Source: Arsenicicoccus sp. oral taxon 190 (lineage in GTDB: Bacteria > Actinomycetota > Actinomycetes > Actinomycetales > Dermatophilaceae). From it: a DNA stretch of 64,000 bases. The notes beneath the pieces were generated by a model. The model was given only the letters and a program-made list of their open reading frames with translations, did not search any database and was not told the origin of the DNA. The stretch spans positions 992,001 through 1,056,000 of the forward strand of contig NZ_CP012070.1 in the NCBI RefSeq assembly GCF_001189535.1, in the 5' to 3' direction. Below are positions 25,889 to 35,052 of this stretch, one piece after another (within the stretch, counting starts at the first letter, position 1; each line of letters starts with the position of its first letter). A program made the position numbers and the translations under genes.

Positions 25889-27133
25889 ATGCAACGCAAG
25901 GTCCTCGGTGTCGGCCTGATCGGCGCCGGCTTCATCGGCCAGTTCCACGTGCGGTCGTGGACCCGCGTCCGCGACGCCGACATCGTCGCCATCGGGTCGC
26001 GGACGCTGGCGTCGGCGCAGGCCCTCGCCGAGGAGGCCGAGACGCTCGGGGTGGGGACCGGGGTCACGGCATACGACGACGTCGCGTCCCTGGTGCGAGA
26101 CGAGCGCGTCGAGGCCGTCTGGGTCCTCACCCCCAACGACACCCGCGTCGAGGTGGTCCGCGCCATCTGCGACGAGGTGCGCGCCGGCCGGTCCTCGCTG
26201 CGGGCCATCGCCATCGAGAAGCCACTCGCCCGCACCCTCGGCGAGGCCAAGCAGGTGCTCGCGATGATCGAGGAGGCCGGCCTGCTTCACGGCTACCTCG
26301 AGAACCAGCTCTATGCGCCATCCATCACCCGCGCCCACGACCTGCTGTGGAAGCGCGGCGCGGCCGCCGCCGGCAACCCCTATCTCGCGCGCTGCGCCGA
26401 GGAGCACTCCGGCCCGCACAAGGCGTGGTTCTGGGACGGGGTCAAGCAGGGCGGCGGCGTCCTCAACGACATGATGTGCCACAGCGTCGAGGCGGGCCGC
26501 TACCTGCTCACCCCGCCCGGCGTCGACCCCTCCACCTGGCTCACGCCGGTCAGCGTCTCTGCGTCGATCCAGTCGCTGAAGTGGAGCCGGCCCCGCTATG
26601 CGGAAGAGCTCCTGTCGGCCTATCCCGGCGCACCGGACTACCGCTCGCGCCCGTCCGAGGACTACGCGCGGGCGAACTTCGAGTTCGTGAACGGCGACGG
26701 CGAGACCGTCATCGCCGAGGGCACCACGTCCTGGAGCTTCGTCGGCGCGGGGCTGCGGCTGAGCTTCGAGCTGCTTGGGCCGGAGTACTCCATGTCCGCC
26801 GACACCCTCGACACCGAGGCCAAGGTCTTCTTCTCCCGCGCGCTGACCCAGAGCGAGGGCGAGGACCTCGTCGAGAAGCAGAACGCCGAGCAGGGGCTGA
26901 TGCCGCTCGTGTCGGACGAGGCGCTGGCCTACGGCTACACCGACGAGAACACGCGTCTGGCGACGTGCTTCCTGCGCGGCGAGCAACCCGTCGAGACCCT
27001 CGCCAACGGGGTGGCGGTGGTGGAGCTGCTGATGGCGGCCTACCTGTCCGCGCAGACCGGCAGGACCGTCACCTTCCCTGTCGACCTCGACGACTTCGTC
27101 CCGGACGTGGCGCGAGGCACGTGGAAGCCCTAG
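25889..27133 (+). CDS. Gfo/Idh/MocA-family oxidoreductase
   Basis: 414 residues. The N-terminal Rossmann motif GLIGAGFIGQFH (residues 9-20) binds NAD(P), and EKPLARTLGEA holds the family's EKP motif with the conserved lysine. The C-terminal alpha/beta domain follows. It lies 13 bases after the permease gene and is the last gene of the sugar operon, so it most likely oxidises the imported sugar or polyol. Inositol 2-dehydrogenase-like activity is possible but cannot be told from sequence. Confidence 0.88.
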   Translation: MQRKVLGVGLIGAGFIGQFHVRSWTRVRDADIVAIGSRTLASAQALAEEAETLGVGTGVTAYDDVASLVRDERVEAVWVLTPNDTRVEVVRAICDEVRAGRSSLRAIAIEKPLARTLGEAKQVLAMIEEAGLLHGYLENQLYAPSITRAHDLLWKRGAAAAGNPYLARCAEEHSGPHKAWFWDGVKQGGGVLNDMMCHSVEAGRYLLTPPGVDPSTWLTPVSVSASIQSLKWSRPRYAEELLSAYPGAPDYRSRPSEDYARANFEFVNGDGETVIAEGTTSWSFVGAGLRLSFELLGPEYSMSADTLDTEAKVFFSRALTQSEGEDLVEKQNAEQGLMPLVSDEALAYGYTDENTRLATCFLRGEQPVETLANGVAVVELLMAAYLSAQTGRTVTFPVDLDDFVPDVARGTWKP

Positions 27134-27345
27134 CCAGGCGCGTGCGGGTCGTCCGGGCGGGTCGTGCGCTCCGACGTGGCTCGCGTGCGCACCGAGGGGG
27201 CGCAGATGACGCGGACGACGGCGTGTCGCGCGAACTTTGTGCCCCCTCGCCGGGCTGACCTCTCGGTCCTGAGGTGCAGGCAGCCTGGGGGTGACCAGTG
27301 GGGCGGGCGCCCACGCATCACGGCTCGCCTCGAGCAGGTCAGCAG
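27134..27345. other. Intergenic region after the sugar operon
   Basis: No convincing gene. GTGGG and CCCAC at about 27298-27314 form a short GC-rich dyad that could act as a weak terminator, without a T-run. The short open frames here have no ribosome site and an unconvincing composition. Confidence 0.3.
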
Positions 27346-27490
27346 CTGACGAACCCGGCGACGTTCTTCTTGTAGGTGCACACGTCCAGCCGGACGTTCT
27401 TGGGGGAGTGGAGGCTGGCCGTGTCGCCCGTGTTGTTCCACTTGTGGAAGCCCTGCTTCCAGTAGAACGCGGCGCCGCGGTTGGTGCCCA
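27346..27490 (-). pseudogene. C-terminal fragment of a small secreted protein gene cut by an ISL3 element
   Basis: Just inside the truncated ISL3 end, the minus strand reads about 45 codons in a frame different from the transposase: FYWKQGFHKWNNTGD, then NVRLDVCTYKKNVAGFVSC and stop TGA (27348-27346). It looks like the C-terminus of a small exported protein. Its (N/K)VR...C ending resembles the end of the secreted protein encoded at 29054. The upstream part of the gene is missing, so it is non-functional. The similarity is by eye and weak. Confidence 0.45.
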
Positions 27491-28801
27491 CGCCGGTCCG
27501 CCGGCGATGAGCAGGCAGCGTAGGCGGTAGTTGGTGCGGTTGCGGAAGCCTCGGGCGATGCGGCGGTGGAGCTCGATGAGGCCGTTGATGCCTTCGGTGC
27601 CGCCGTTGCTGGCGCCGTTGGTGTCGAAGTATGCTAGGAGGGGTTCGGCCCACTGCTTCAAGGTCTTGCCGAGGCGTGTGACTTCGGGGATGGGGCAGGT
27701 CGGCAGGATCTTCAGAATTCGCTCAGCGCGGGCGCGGCCTGCCGCGGGGGTCGGGGCGTGGAACAGGGCGCGGACGTCTTGGGCGACCTGCCACGCGATC
27801 TGCACCTCGATGTGGGCGTCGTTGGCGGCGAACGCCGCCGTCAGGCGGGCGTGCTGCTTGTCGGTGAGGTTCTCGACCCCGGCGCGCAGGATCGTGCGGA
27901 TCCCGTACAACGGGTCGCCGGTGCGGCCGCGGTGCCCGAGGGTGTCTTGCTGGACGCGGCGCCGCACGTCGTCCACACACGCGGTGGCGAGCTTGACGAC
28001 GTGGAACGCGTCGACCACGGCGACGGCGTCGGTCAGGTGCTCGCTGATCGCGTTCTTGTACCCGTGAAAGGGGTCCAGCGTCGCGACCTTCACGCCCGCA
28101 CGGAATCTCGTGCCGCGCCGGGTGAGCCAGTCGCCGTACACCGTCCCGGACCGGCCCGGGACGAGGTCGAGGAGGCGGGCGTGCACGATGCCGTGCTCGT
28201 CGCGGGTCAGGTCGACCATCCCGGTCAGCATCTTCGGACCCCGCACCCGCTGGTCCACGTGGTGCCACACATGCTCGTCGACACCGAGCATGGTCACCCC
28301 GTCGAACCGGGACGGGTCCGCGTCGAGGGCGGCCAGGCGCGCCTTGACGGCTCGCCACACGGTGTTCCAGTCAACGCCGAGCTGGCGCGCCAGGCCGGCG
28401 ACCGTGGCGTGCTCGCGCCGCATCTGCGTCACCGCCCACTCGACGGCCCGGGTGCTCAGCAGCGCGCGCGGCCCCGCAACGGCGTCGTTCTGCTCACTGA
28501 AAGTGCCTGCCCCGCAGGCTGGTTCGGGGCAGAGGTACCGGCGCTTGACCCACACCAGCCGCACCGGCCGACCGAACGAGGGGACGTCGACCAGGGTCAC
28601 GTCGTGACGGTCGTGGGCGTGCGCGACCACCCCGCACACCGGGCACCCCGCCACATCCGGCAGCGACTCGACCCGCACCACCAACCGACCCTGAGCCTGC
28701 CCGTCGACGACGTCGAGCACCCGCATCCCGGGCAGGCCCAACCACGTATCGCACGACGAGCACGAACCAACACCAGAGCACAGCGAAGTAGAGTCAGGCA
28801 C
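27491..28801 (-). pseudogene. ISL3-family transposase, C-terminus truncated
   Basis: From GTG 28801 the frame encodes an ISL3-type transposase of about 435 residues: N-terminal zinc ribbon (CPVCGVVAH, then CPEPACG), helix-turn-helix, DDE domain (GVDEHVWHH, then VVDAFHVVKL) and the family ending GFRNRTNYRLRCLLIAGG. After that ending, near 27491-27503, the family similarity stops and the frame runs on into unrelated DNA for hundreds of codons with no stop. The 3' end of the element is therefore lost and the run-on product is an artefact. The terminal repeat on this side was not found. Confidence 0.8.
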
Positions 28802-28893
28802 AGTCGAGGTCCTTCGGCGATCGGACGAGGTAAGAGTCCTCCGATCCTGCCAGGGACCTCGACCCCTACCCCAACCCCCACCGGGCCGCCATG

Positions 28894-28921
28894 CTCAACC
28901 CACACTCAGGTCGGAAGAGCC
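28894..28921. repeat. Terminal inverted repeat of the ISL3 element
   Basis: The 28-base end, reverse-complement GGCTCTTCCG...GGTTGAG, matches the general form of ISL3-family ends and marks the outer boundary at 28921. Confidence 0.7.
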
Positions 28922-28972
28922 AGATTCGAGCGTGGTGACGCTCCTCGGCTCCTCCTGACATGGAGTCCTGTA

Positions 28973-29001
28973 TTGAGCCCCGCAGCCTGATTGGCTGTTA
29001 T
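28973..29001 (+). promoter_or_regulatory. Candidate promoter of the secreted-protein/ABC operon
   Basis: TTGAGC (28973-28978) and TGTTAT (28996-29001) are separated by 17 bases, close to the vegetative actinobacterial pattern. A ribosome site AGGAG (29043-29047) follows, six bases before the ATG at 29054. It lies just outside the ISL3 end. Confidence 0.6.
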
Positions 29002-29053
29002 GTTCCGGCTCGGACCAATGACGGTCCACTAGGGGAGAAGGCAGGAGCACTTC

Positions 29054-29509
29054 ATGTCGATTCTGAACCGGCGAGCCACACGGACGAGTGTGGTCGCCCT
29101 CGTCGCCGCAGGAGCCCTCACGATGGGGGCAAACGCGGCGTATGCCAGTTACACAAGCAAGGTCGACTGGGGCAAGATCGGAGACCAGTACACTGGCCAG
29201 GCCTACGGCAACATCCAGAATGAGAACCAGACGACGCTCTACGTGGGGAACTGGCACCGGGCGGTGACCACCGGAACCTACAACTACGACGAGGCCTGGC
29301 CCACGTGGTACCTGGACGGCGGTGGAACGGACATCGATCCGGCCAAGGAGACGGGCCGTACTTCGTCCACAGCGTTCCAGTGGCAGGTGCTGCGCTTCCC
29401 GCTGGTGTCGACTGCCAGCAAGGTCCGAGCAACGATCCAGACCTGCCTGGACATCTCCTACCGCCCGGACTCCTGTAGCTCGCAGGCCGTTCCGTCCTTC
29501 ACGTACTAG
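29054..29509 (+). CDS. Small secreted protein of unknown function
   Basis: 151 residues. The N-terminus has basic residues, a hydrophobic core (VVALVAAGALTMGANA) and a probable cleavage site after AYA, about residue 31. The mature protein is about 120 residues, rich in Tyr, Trp, Thr and Asn, with two cysteines near the end (QTCLDIS, then DSCSSQ) that could form a disulphide. I recognise no family. The ATPase gene begins 9 bases downstream, so a dedicated ABC transporter is encoded with it, an arrangement seen for small bacteriocin-like or signalling proteins. That role is inference only. An apparent relative survives as a fragment at 27346-27490. Confidence 0.75.
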   Translation: MSILNRRATRTSVVALVAAGALTMGANAAYASYTSKVDWGKIGDQYTGQAYGNIQNENQTTLYVGNWHRAVTTGTYNYDEAWPTWYLDGGGTDIDPAKETGRTSSTAFQWQVLRFPLVSTASKVRATIQTCLDISYRPDSCSSQAVPSFTY

Positions 29510-29517
29510 GTCGGACC

Positions 29518-30225
29518 TTGCTCGTTTTCGATCACGTCACTCAGCGCTTCGGGTCAACCGAGGCGCTGAGTGACGTCTCTCTGCGTCTCGAGGCCGCGGT
29601 GGTCGGCCTCGTCGGCGTGAACGGAGCCGGCAAGTCCACGCTCATGAAACTAGCCGTGGGCCAAATCGCCCCGACCAAGGGCTCGGTGGCGATCGATGGC
29701 ACTGACCCCTTCAGCAGGCTGGGGCGTCTGGGCTACTGCCCCCAAGAGGCCGACCTTCCGGCGCACTTCACCTGCTCCGAGTTCTTGACATACCTCGGAT
29801 GGCTGCGGAAGGTCCCCAAGAGGTCTCGAGCGACTCAAGCCAAAGAGGCGCTCCGGTCCGTCGACCTGGAGAGCCGCGCAAACGACCGGATCGCGCATTT
29901 GTCTGGTGGGATGCGCAGACGGCTCTTGATCGCCCAAGCGCTAATGGGCGAGCCGAATTGGGTGCTACTAGACGAACCGACCACAGGGCTTGATCCCGAG
30001 CAGCGAGCCTCGATCAGAAGCCTGCTCAGCGGCCTGAGCGTGAACTGCAACATCCTGGTAAGCAGTCACATCATCGAGGATGTAGCAGTGTTGGCAGATC
30101 ATGTCGTCTTCCTGTACGACGGCCGGGTCTGTCACGAAGAGCCCTCACAACGCGGCCGGGATGCGGCTTCGCTAGAGCGCTTGTTTCTCGAAGCCATCAT
30201 GCAGCAGCGAAGGGTAGCGACGTGA
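29518..30225 (+). CDS. ABC transporter ATP-binding protein
   Basis: 235 residues starting at TTG 29518. Walker A is GVNGAGKST (near residues 33-41), the signature is LSGGMRRRL and Walker B is WVLLDEPTTGLD. It is a single ABC domain of the export type (CcmA/DrrA-like). It belongs with the membrane proteins that follow; its stop overlaps the GTG of the next gene. It probably exports or gives immunity to the small secreted protein encoded upstream, which is inferred from position only. Confidence 0.88.
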   Translation: MLVFDHVTQRFGSTEALSDVSLRLEAAVVGLVGVNGAGKSTLMKLAVGQIAPTKGSVAIDGTDPFSRLGRLGYCPQEADLPAHFTCSEFLTYLGWLRKVPKRSRATQAKEALRSVDLESRANDRIAHLSGGMRRRLLIAQALMGEPNWVLLDEPTTGLDPEQRASIRSLLSGLSVNCNILVSSHIIEDVAVLADHVVFLYDGRVCHEEPSQRGRDAASLERLFLEAIMQQRRVAT

Positions 30226-31472
30226 GGGCCGCGCTTCGTTCCCGCGTTGCGTGGGTCACTGCCCTAGCCGCTGTCATCACCTGCGCAACGGTTGCCTTGA
30301 ATCGATCCGCTCAGTGGCGTGGGGAGTGGGGCCGCACCCTCGGGATGACCGAGTCGATTCTGGTCCTCCTCGGACCGGCCGTCGCTGCTGGATGCGCATT
30401 CGCATGTGCTCAGTTCCGAGGGCTGAACGAGGCTTTGGTACTGCCGACGGCAACGCGACGAACACAAGCCGTGCTAGCACCAGCCCTGGCGCCTGCTGCG
30501 GTCGGGCTGTTTGTGTGGCTCATCGTTTCGACAACGATGCTGGTTGTTACCGCCTCCTACTCTCCAACCGACACCGTCAATGTCGTCGCCGTCTGTCGCG
30601 CTCTGCCGCTGTACTGCTTCAACGCGGTCCTAGGAGTAGCGCTCGGCACCTTCTTGCGCCCTGTTCCAGCCAGTCTGGGCGCGGCTGCCGTGTCATACGG
30701 TTTGCTTATAGCCGTCACCCGGGACACACACCTTTCCTTCCTCGGCCCGTACGCCGTCACTGGCTCTGTAGCCCAGTGGGAACCCGATACGCGCGTCCTC
30801 TCCATGCACTTCGGGATGCTCATCCTGGTGAACTTGGGCTTGCTCTGGATCGTCAGCGGTACAAAGCAGAGGAGCCGCCTGCTTCTCGTCGCGACGGGAT
30901 CCGTCGCACTTCTTGTGGTCGGTGGTTTGTCGCTCACCGAAGCCGCGCAGCGCACCATCTGGGTCCCGCGTGAGCCTCTGCAATACTCCTGTGAGGGTGA
31001 CCCCATCCAAGTCTGTTTCGTGCTCGGAAATACCCGCCAAACCGGGCAGTGGGCTGTCGCTATCAACCGCGCCGCGCGACGCCTCGACGGACTAGGACTA
31101 TCGGTTCCTTCTCGGTACCAGCAGTTTCCTCCAAATGGCGGGAGCCACAGTGTCGGCGTGCTTCAAGTCAGCACGCTCAACGTCAACTTCGATCCCCCCG
31201 ACCCCACTGACGTGGTGTCGTCCATTGCTGGGCCATCAGACTGCGGGATGCTCGGCAACGGCGCTTGGCAGATCGTCAGAAGTATCTTGGCCGAGTGGCT
31301 GATGTCGCAGGTCGAACCTGGCTACCGCACTGGCGACCCCAGCCTGCAGGCTTGGATGAACATGACGACCAAGGAACAGCAGGCATCGTGGGCACGACGC
31401 ACGCAGGCCCAACTACAGTCCTGCTCCGCTATGCCGTCGCTCCCATTCAAGCTGGACATGCCGAACCCATGA
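30222..31472 (+). CDS. ABC-type membrane protein with large extracellular C-terminal part
   Basis: 416 residues from GTG 30222. The N-terminal 240 residues hold about six hydrophobic segments, ending in LLLVATGSVALLVVGGLSL. The remaining 160 residues are soluble, with several cysteines (SCEGDPIQVC, then DCGML and SCSAMP), and probably lie outside the membrane. The family was not recognised. Position and overlaps on both sides make it the permease partner of the ATPase. The extracellular domain could bind the exported or a competing protein. Confidence 0.75.
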   Translation: MRAALRSRVAWVTALAAVITCATVALNRSAQWRGEWGRTLGMTESILVLLGPAVAAGCAFACAQFRGLNEALVLPTATRRTQAVLAPALAPAAVGLFVWLIVSTTMLVVTASYSPTDTVNVVAVCRALPLYCFNAVLGVALGTFLRPVPASLGAAAVSYGLLIAVTRDTHLSFLGPYAVTGSVAQWEPDTRVLSMHFGMLILVNLGLLWIVSGTKQRSRLLLVATGSVALLVVGGLSLTEAAQRTIWVPREPLQYSCEGDPIQVCFVLGNTRQTGQWAVAINRAARRLDGLGLSVPSRYQQFPPNGGSHSVGVLQVSTLNVNFDPPDPTDVVSSIAGPSDCGMLGNGAWQIVRSILAEWLMSQVEPGYRTGDPSLQAWMNMTTKEQQASWARRTQAQLQSCSAMPSLPFKLDMPNP

Positions 31473-32017
31473 TCGCGCTCAAGGCGCAAAAGCTGTCATT
31501 AGTGTTGGCTTCGATCGCACTACAGATCGTCGTATTGGGACTTGCAGGCCCAGAGATTGACCTGCCGTTGAGCAAGGTTCCGTTGCCCACCGTAGTGGCC
31601 TGGTGCCTGCCGGCGGCCCTCACCGTAGGCCTGTGCGTGGAGTCACATCTTGAGGGATGGAACTGGTTCAACCCAGTCAGGGTCGGTGGGCTGCAATCTC
31701 TCTGTGCTGCTACCGCCGCCCTCGCCTCCCTCGGCCTCTATCGGATTTTCGTAGCATCTTGGCCCAGTGAGCACGTCATAGCTCTGTGGTGGGCCTTCGC
31801 GGCGATTGGTTTAGTGAGCCGATTCTTCGTCGGCGAAGGCGCATGGTTTCTGACCTTGATCGTCTCTCTCGCATGCTTCTACGATCTGGCCACCCCGGAC
31901 TCCATCATCTCGAACGTTTTGGACACCTCCGCTGGCACAGTAGCCGCACTCAGCATCTTTGTAGCATTCGTATGCTTTGGTTTACGCCTCGCCCCTGCCT
32001 TTAGCGTCAGGGTGTGA
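31469..32017 (+). CDS. Small integral membrane protein
   Basis: 182 residues, starting at ATG 31469 which overlaps the preceding stop (ATGA). It has about five hydrophobic helices (LASIALQIVVLGLAG, VIALWWAFAAIGLV and FLTLIVSLACFYDLA among them) and no soluble domain. Unknown family; probably a second membrane subunit of the same transporter or an immunity protein. It is the last gene of the operon. Confidence 0.7.
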   Translation: MIALKAQKLSLVLASIALQIVVLGLAGPEIDLPLSKVPLPTVVAWCLPAALTVGLCVESHLEGWNWFNPVRVGGLQSLCAATAALASLGLYRIFVASWPSEHVIALWWAFAAIGLVSRFFVGEGAWFLTLIVSLACFYDLATPDSIISNVLDTSAGTVAALSIFVAFVCFGLRLAPAFSVRV

Positions 32018-32107
32018 GTTATCAAGCACTCCTTTGGAGGACGTCGTCTCGGTCCGTGGTGTTGCGGTCTGGCGCTTTGATCCTCGCCTACTCGCCGCCC
32101 TGCTGGC

Positions 32108-32686
32108 TCAGGCGGTTCCTGCGCGTTGGATGGCGCGGTAGACGGTGGAGCGGCCGACGCTGAAGAGCTCAGCGAGGTCGGTGCTGGTGTGGGTGCCGTC
32201 GCGCCACAGCGTGACCAGGTGCTTCTCCTGGTTGGGGGTGAGTTTGGGCTGCTTGCCGCGCAGGCGGCCTTTGGCCTTGGCGACGGCCATGCCTTCTCGG
32301 GTCCGGGCGCGGGCGAGGTCGGCTTCGAATTCGGCGACCATGGCCAGCACGTTGAACAGGAGCCGTCCGACGGGGTCGGTGGGGTCGTGCAGGGAGCCGC
32401 CGAGGTTGAGCTTGACGCTGCGCGAGGTGAGCTCGTCGACGATGTCGCGGGCGTCGGGGACGGAACGGGCGAGCCGGTCAAGCTTGGTGACCACGAAGGT
32501 GTCGCCGGCGCGGCAGGCAGCTAGCGCCTCGCGCAGCCCGGGTCGGGCGCGGTTGGTGCCAGTGAGCCCGTGGTCGACGTAGATGCGGTTCGGGTCCACC
32601 CCCAGAGCGGTGAGAGCCTGACGCTGCGCGGTGAGGTCTTGGTCGGCAGTCGAGACCCGGGCGTATCCGATGCTTAAGGCAGCCAT
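32108..32686 (-). CDS. Serine recombinase (resolvase) 1
   Basis: 192 residues from ATG 32686. The catalytic N-terminus has YARVSTADQDL with the active serine, then TKLDRLARS, and EFEADLARARTREGM on the long helix. The C-terminal helix-turn-helix reads STDLAELFSVGRSTVYRAI. This is a typical Tn3/TniR-type resolvase length. It lies 137 bases downstream of the TniB-like gene, on the same strand. A longer frame to 32827 has no support. It probably resolves cointegrates made by the TniA/TniB pair. Confidence 0.92.
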   Translation of the reverse strand: MAALSIGYARVSTADQDLTAQRQALTALGVDPNRIYVDHGLTGTNRARPGLREALAACRAGDTFVVTKLDRLARSVPDARDIVDELTSRSVKLNLGGSLHDPTDPVGRLLFNVLAMVAEFEADLARARTREGMAVAKAKGRLRGKQPKLTPNQEKHLVTLWRDGTHTSTDLAELFSVGRSTVYRAIQRAGTA

Positions 32687-32727
32687 TCGCCCAGTGTCAC
32701 CGGTTAGCCCCCGATGACCGGGCATTT

Positions 32728-32759
32728 TCGCGGGCGGGTTGTACGGGACGCGCCCGCGA
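32728..32759. terminator. GC-rich hairpin between tniB-like gene and resolvase 1
   Basis: TCGCGGGCG (32728-32736) pairs with CGCCCGCGA (32751-32759) across a 14-base loop. It lies between two minus-strand genes. It may be a terminator, or part of the recombination site of resolvase 1; no T-run follows. Confidence 0.35.
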
Positions 32760-32823
32760 GCACGGCTTGGTGTGTGACCTTCGCCGGTAGGTGGCGGCCT
32801 GCGGCAGCCGATTCCTGGCGGGC

Positions 32824-33642
32824 TCACTCGACCCCGATGACGAGGGTGCTCGCGGCGGCTTCGACGACGTCGTTGGTGATGGTCTGCAGCTCGTTGATTC
32901 TCAGTACGCGTTCGATCTGGGGGAAGAGTCGTTCCAGGAGGCGGAAGTTGCCGCGGGTGATGCGGCTGATCGCGGCGATGGCCTGGGCGTCGGTGAAGTC
33001 GTCGGGGTTGAGAGTCTTGCTGAGGGTGCGCCAGTGGCGTTGCAGGACGAAGAGGAGCTCGTCGTTGCTCAGGGGGCGGTACTGGTGGGCGAACCCGACG
33101 CGGCTGTAGAACTGGGGGTAGTGGCTGAACTGCTTCTCCAGGCCCGGCATGCCGATGAGGATCAGGGCGATCTGGTCGCGGTCGTAGCGGTCCCGTAGGA
33201 GCTCGAGCGCGGTGGGGCTGAGACGTTCGGACTCGTCGACGATGACGAGCTGGACGTAGTTGGTGGTGCGCCGGGCGCCGCCCCGGTCCACAGGGGCGCG
33301 GCCCGGGGCTTCAAGGTGCTGCTGGATGCAGATGCTGGTGCGCGTGATGATCCGGTCCAGGTCCTCGCGTAGCAGCCGCGGGGTGGTCAGGACCCCGGGG
33401 GTGTAGAGGGCGGTGCGGTTCTTGGCCAGGGCGGCGTAGACCTTGGCGTCGTCGTCGCTGCGTGGGCCCCAGGCGGTGACCAACTCGTGGGCTTGGTCCC
33501 AGTGGGCGTAGCGGCGGGCGGAGACCGTCTTGCCGACCCCGGCCGGTCCGAAGCACAGCCCGATGGTGCGCCCTCGCCGGACGGAGTCGGCGAACTCGGT
33601 GAAGCGGCGGTGCTCCTTGGTCACGATGAAGCGTTCGCTCAC
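32824..33642 (-). CDS. TniB-like transposition ATPase
   Basis: 272 residues from GTG 33642, overlapping the transposase stop (GTGA). It is an AAA+ protein: Walker A GPAGVGKT near residues 32-39, Walker B LVIVDESERLS, then ILIGMPGLEKQF. Such proteins (TniB, IstB, MuB, Tn552 p271) bind DNA in an ATP-dependent way and direct the DDE transposase to its target. Its gene order after the transposase is as in Tn5053/Tn552 elements. No TniQ-like gene is visible. Confidence 0.87.
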   Translation of the reverse strand: MSERFIVTKEHRRFTEFADSVRRGRTIGLCFGPAGVGKTVSARRYAHWDQAHELVTAWGPRSDDDAKVYAALAKNRTALYTPGVLTTPRLLREDLDRIITRTSICIQQHLEAPGRAPVDRGGARRTTNYVQLVIVDESERLSPTALELLRDRYDRDQIALILIGMPGLEKQFSHYPQFYSRVGFAHQYRPLSNDELLFVLQRHWRTLSKTLNPDDFTDAQAIAAISRITRGNFRLLERLFPQIERVLRINELQTITNDVVEAAASTLVIGVE

Positions 33643-35048
33643 CGTAGGTCCTCCTTGTAGACCTTGAGCTTCACCGGGCCCGAGGCTGGGGTCCGTGGCG
33701 GCAGTGGCCTGGCACGGGGGTCGGTTGTGTGGGCGCCGACCATGGCGATCCGCTCGTTGATGCCTCGGCGCAGCGCGCGGCGGCGGGCGTTGCGGGCGGC
33801 CTGGACTTCCTTGAGGCTGATCTGGCGCCCGTGGTGGTCCTGGTCGACGGCGGCGCACAGGAACTGGTCGTGGTCGAAGACGCGGATCTCGGTGATGTCT
33901 CTGGGGTCGTAGCGGATGACCACGGGGCGCCCGACGAAGCCGGCGAGGGTCGGGGAGACGTAGCGCAGGCCCTGGAAGTGGACGCCGTCGCGGCGCACCG
34001 TTCTGGATCGGGCCACGCTGAGCAGCAGCCCGTCCAGAGCCTGGAGGCTGTCGGGGGTGCGTGGCAGCCACCCGTCGGCGATCCACGCCGCCCGCGGCGA
34101 GATGCCGAGCTCGCTGTGGGTGCGGTCGTTGTAGTCCAGGACGAACGCCCCGACCACGCCGTCCAGGTCGGCCAAGGACAGGGCCGGCGCCGGCCAGCGC
34201 CCGGCACCGTGGTGGAGGTGTCCGGGCAGGGTGGTGAGCAACTCGGTGTTGACGGTTCCAAAGAACCGCTCGACCTTGCCCCGCCCCTGTGGTCGGGCGA
34301 CGGCGGAGTGGATTAGGCGGATGTGCAGGTCGACGGTGGTGCGGGCCAGGTGGTCGCTGGTGAAGTCCGACCCATGGTCGACGTAGAGCACCTCGGGGAT
34401 CCCGCACATCGGCCACCGTGGGTCGCTCTTGTGCCAGATCGCCTGCCGTAACGCCAAGGCGGTGTTCATCGTGGCCGGCGCGCCGAAGAAGACCATGTAC
34501 CCGCAGATCGCGCGCGAGCAGTCGTCCATGACGACGGTCAGCCACGGCCGGGCCGGCTTGCCATCCGTGCCGACGAGCACGATGTCCAGCAGGGTGTGGT
34601 CGGCCTGCCACATCGCGTTGGGCCGGTCCGCCGCCCGGCGCACCGCGAGCTCGTACTTGTCCCGGTAGGAGCCTGGTCCCTCAAGGGCGAGGGTGACCAT
34701 GCCGGGGTCCAGGGCGGTGATGATCGAGCGGACGACGCCGTAGGACGGGACCGGCCAGTCGGCGCCGGCGCAGACCTTCACCACCGTCCGGTGGATCGCG
34801 GCGATTGGTGGGCGGGGCCGGGTCAGGCCCAGCCCTTCGATCAGCGTGACGAGTTCCGCCGGCAGACGGTGCCCGCCGACGTCCGCCCGCGGTGTCCGGT
34901 CCAGGGCGGCCAGGCCGCCTGCGCGGTAGCGGGCGTGCCAGCGTTCCAGCGTGCGCACACCCAGGCCGTGATGCCGGGCCAGCGCGGCGAGCGGGACCTG
35001 GTCCTCGACATGCAGCCGCAGGATCTGCCACCGCCCGCCCGCATCCAC
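33639..35048 (-). CDS. TniA/Tn552-type DDE transposase
   Basis: 469 residues. The N-terminal helix-turn-helix (VPLAALARHHGLGVRTLERW) is followed by an integrase-core (rve) catalytic domain with MWQADHTLLDI (first Asp), EVLYVDHGSDFTS (second Asp) and RGKVERFFGT (Glu). A Mu-type C-terminal beta-barrel follows (HFQGLRYVSPTLAGFVGR). It catalyses strand transfer of the element. Overlap with the TniB-like gene shows a coupled operon. Terminal repeats of the transposon were not found, so its limits are unknown. Confidence 0.9.
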   Translation of the reverse strand: MDAGGRWQILRLHVEDQVPLAALARHHGLGVRTLERWHARYRAGGLAALDRTPRADVGGHRLPAELVTLIEGLGLTRPRPPIAAIHRTVVKVCAGADWPVPSYGVVRSIITALDPGMVTLALEGPGSYRDKYELAVRRAADRPNAMWQADHTLLDIVLVGTDGKPARPWLTVVMDDCSRAICGYMVFFGAPATMNTALALRQAIWHKSDPRWPMCGIPEVLYVDHGSDFTSDHLARTTVDLHIRLIHSAVARPQGRGKVERFFGTVNTELLTTLPGHLHHGAGRWPAPALSLADLDGVVGAFVLDYNDRTHSELGISPRAAWIADGWLPRTPDSLQALDGLLLSVARSRTVRRDGVHFQGLRYVSPTLAGFVGRPVVIRYDPRDITEIRVFDHDQFLCAAVDQDHHGRQISLKEVQAARNARRRALRRGINERIAMVGAHTTDPRARPLPPRTPASGPVKLKVYKEDLR

Positions 35049-35052
35049 GTTG

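Larger units (their letters stand above)
27491..28921 (-). mobile_element. ISL3-family insertion sequence remnant (one end missing)
   Basis: The transposase-proximal terminal repeat is present at 28894-28921; read outward to inward it begins GGCTCTTCCGACCTGAGTGT, which is typical of ISL3 ends. The matching repeat at the other side is absent. The element is therefore truncated and probably immobile unless helped. Confidence 0.75.

Noticed and set aside
25826..27490. Run-on of the ISL3 transposase frame antisense to the oxidoreductase gene
   Set aside because: Family similarity ends near 27491; the remainder is chance open frame in GC-rich DNA.
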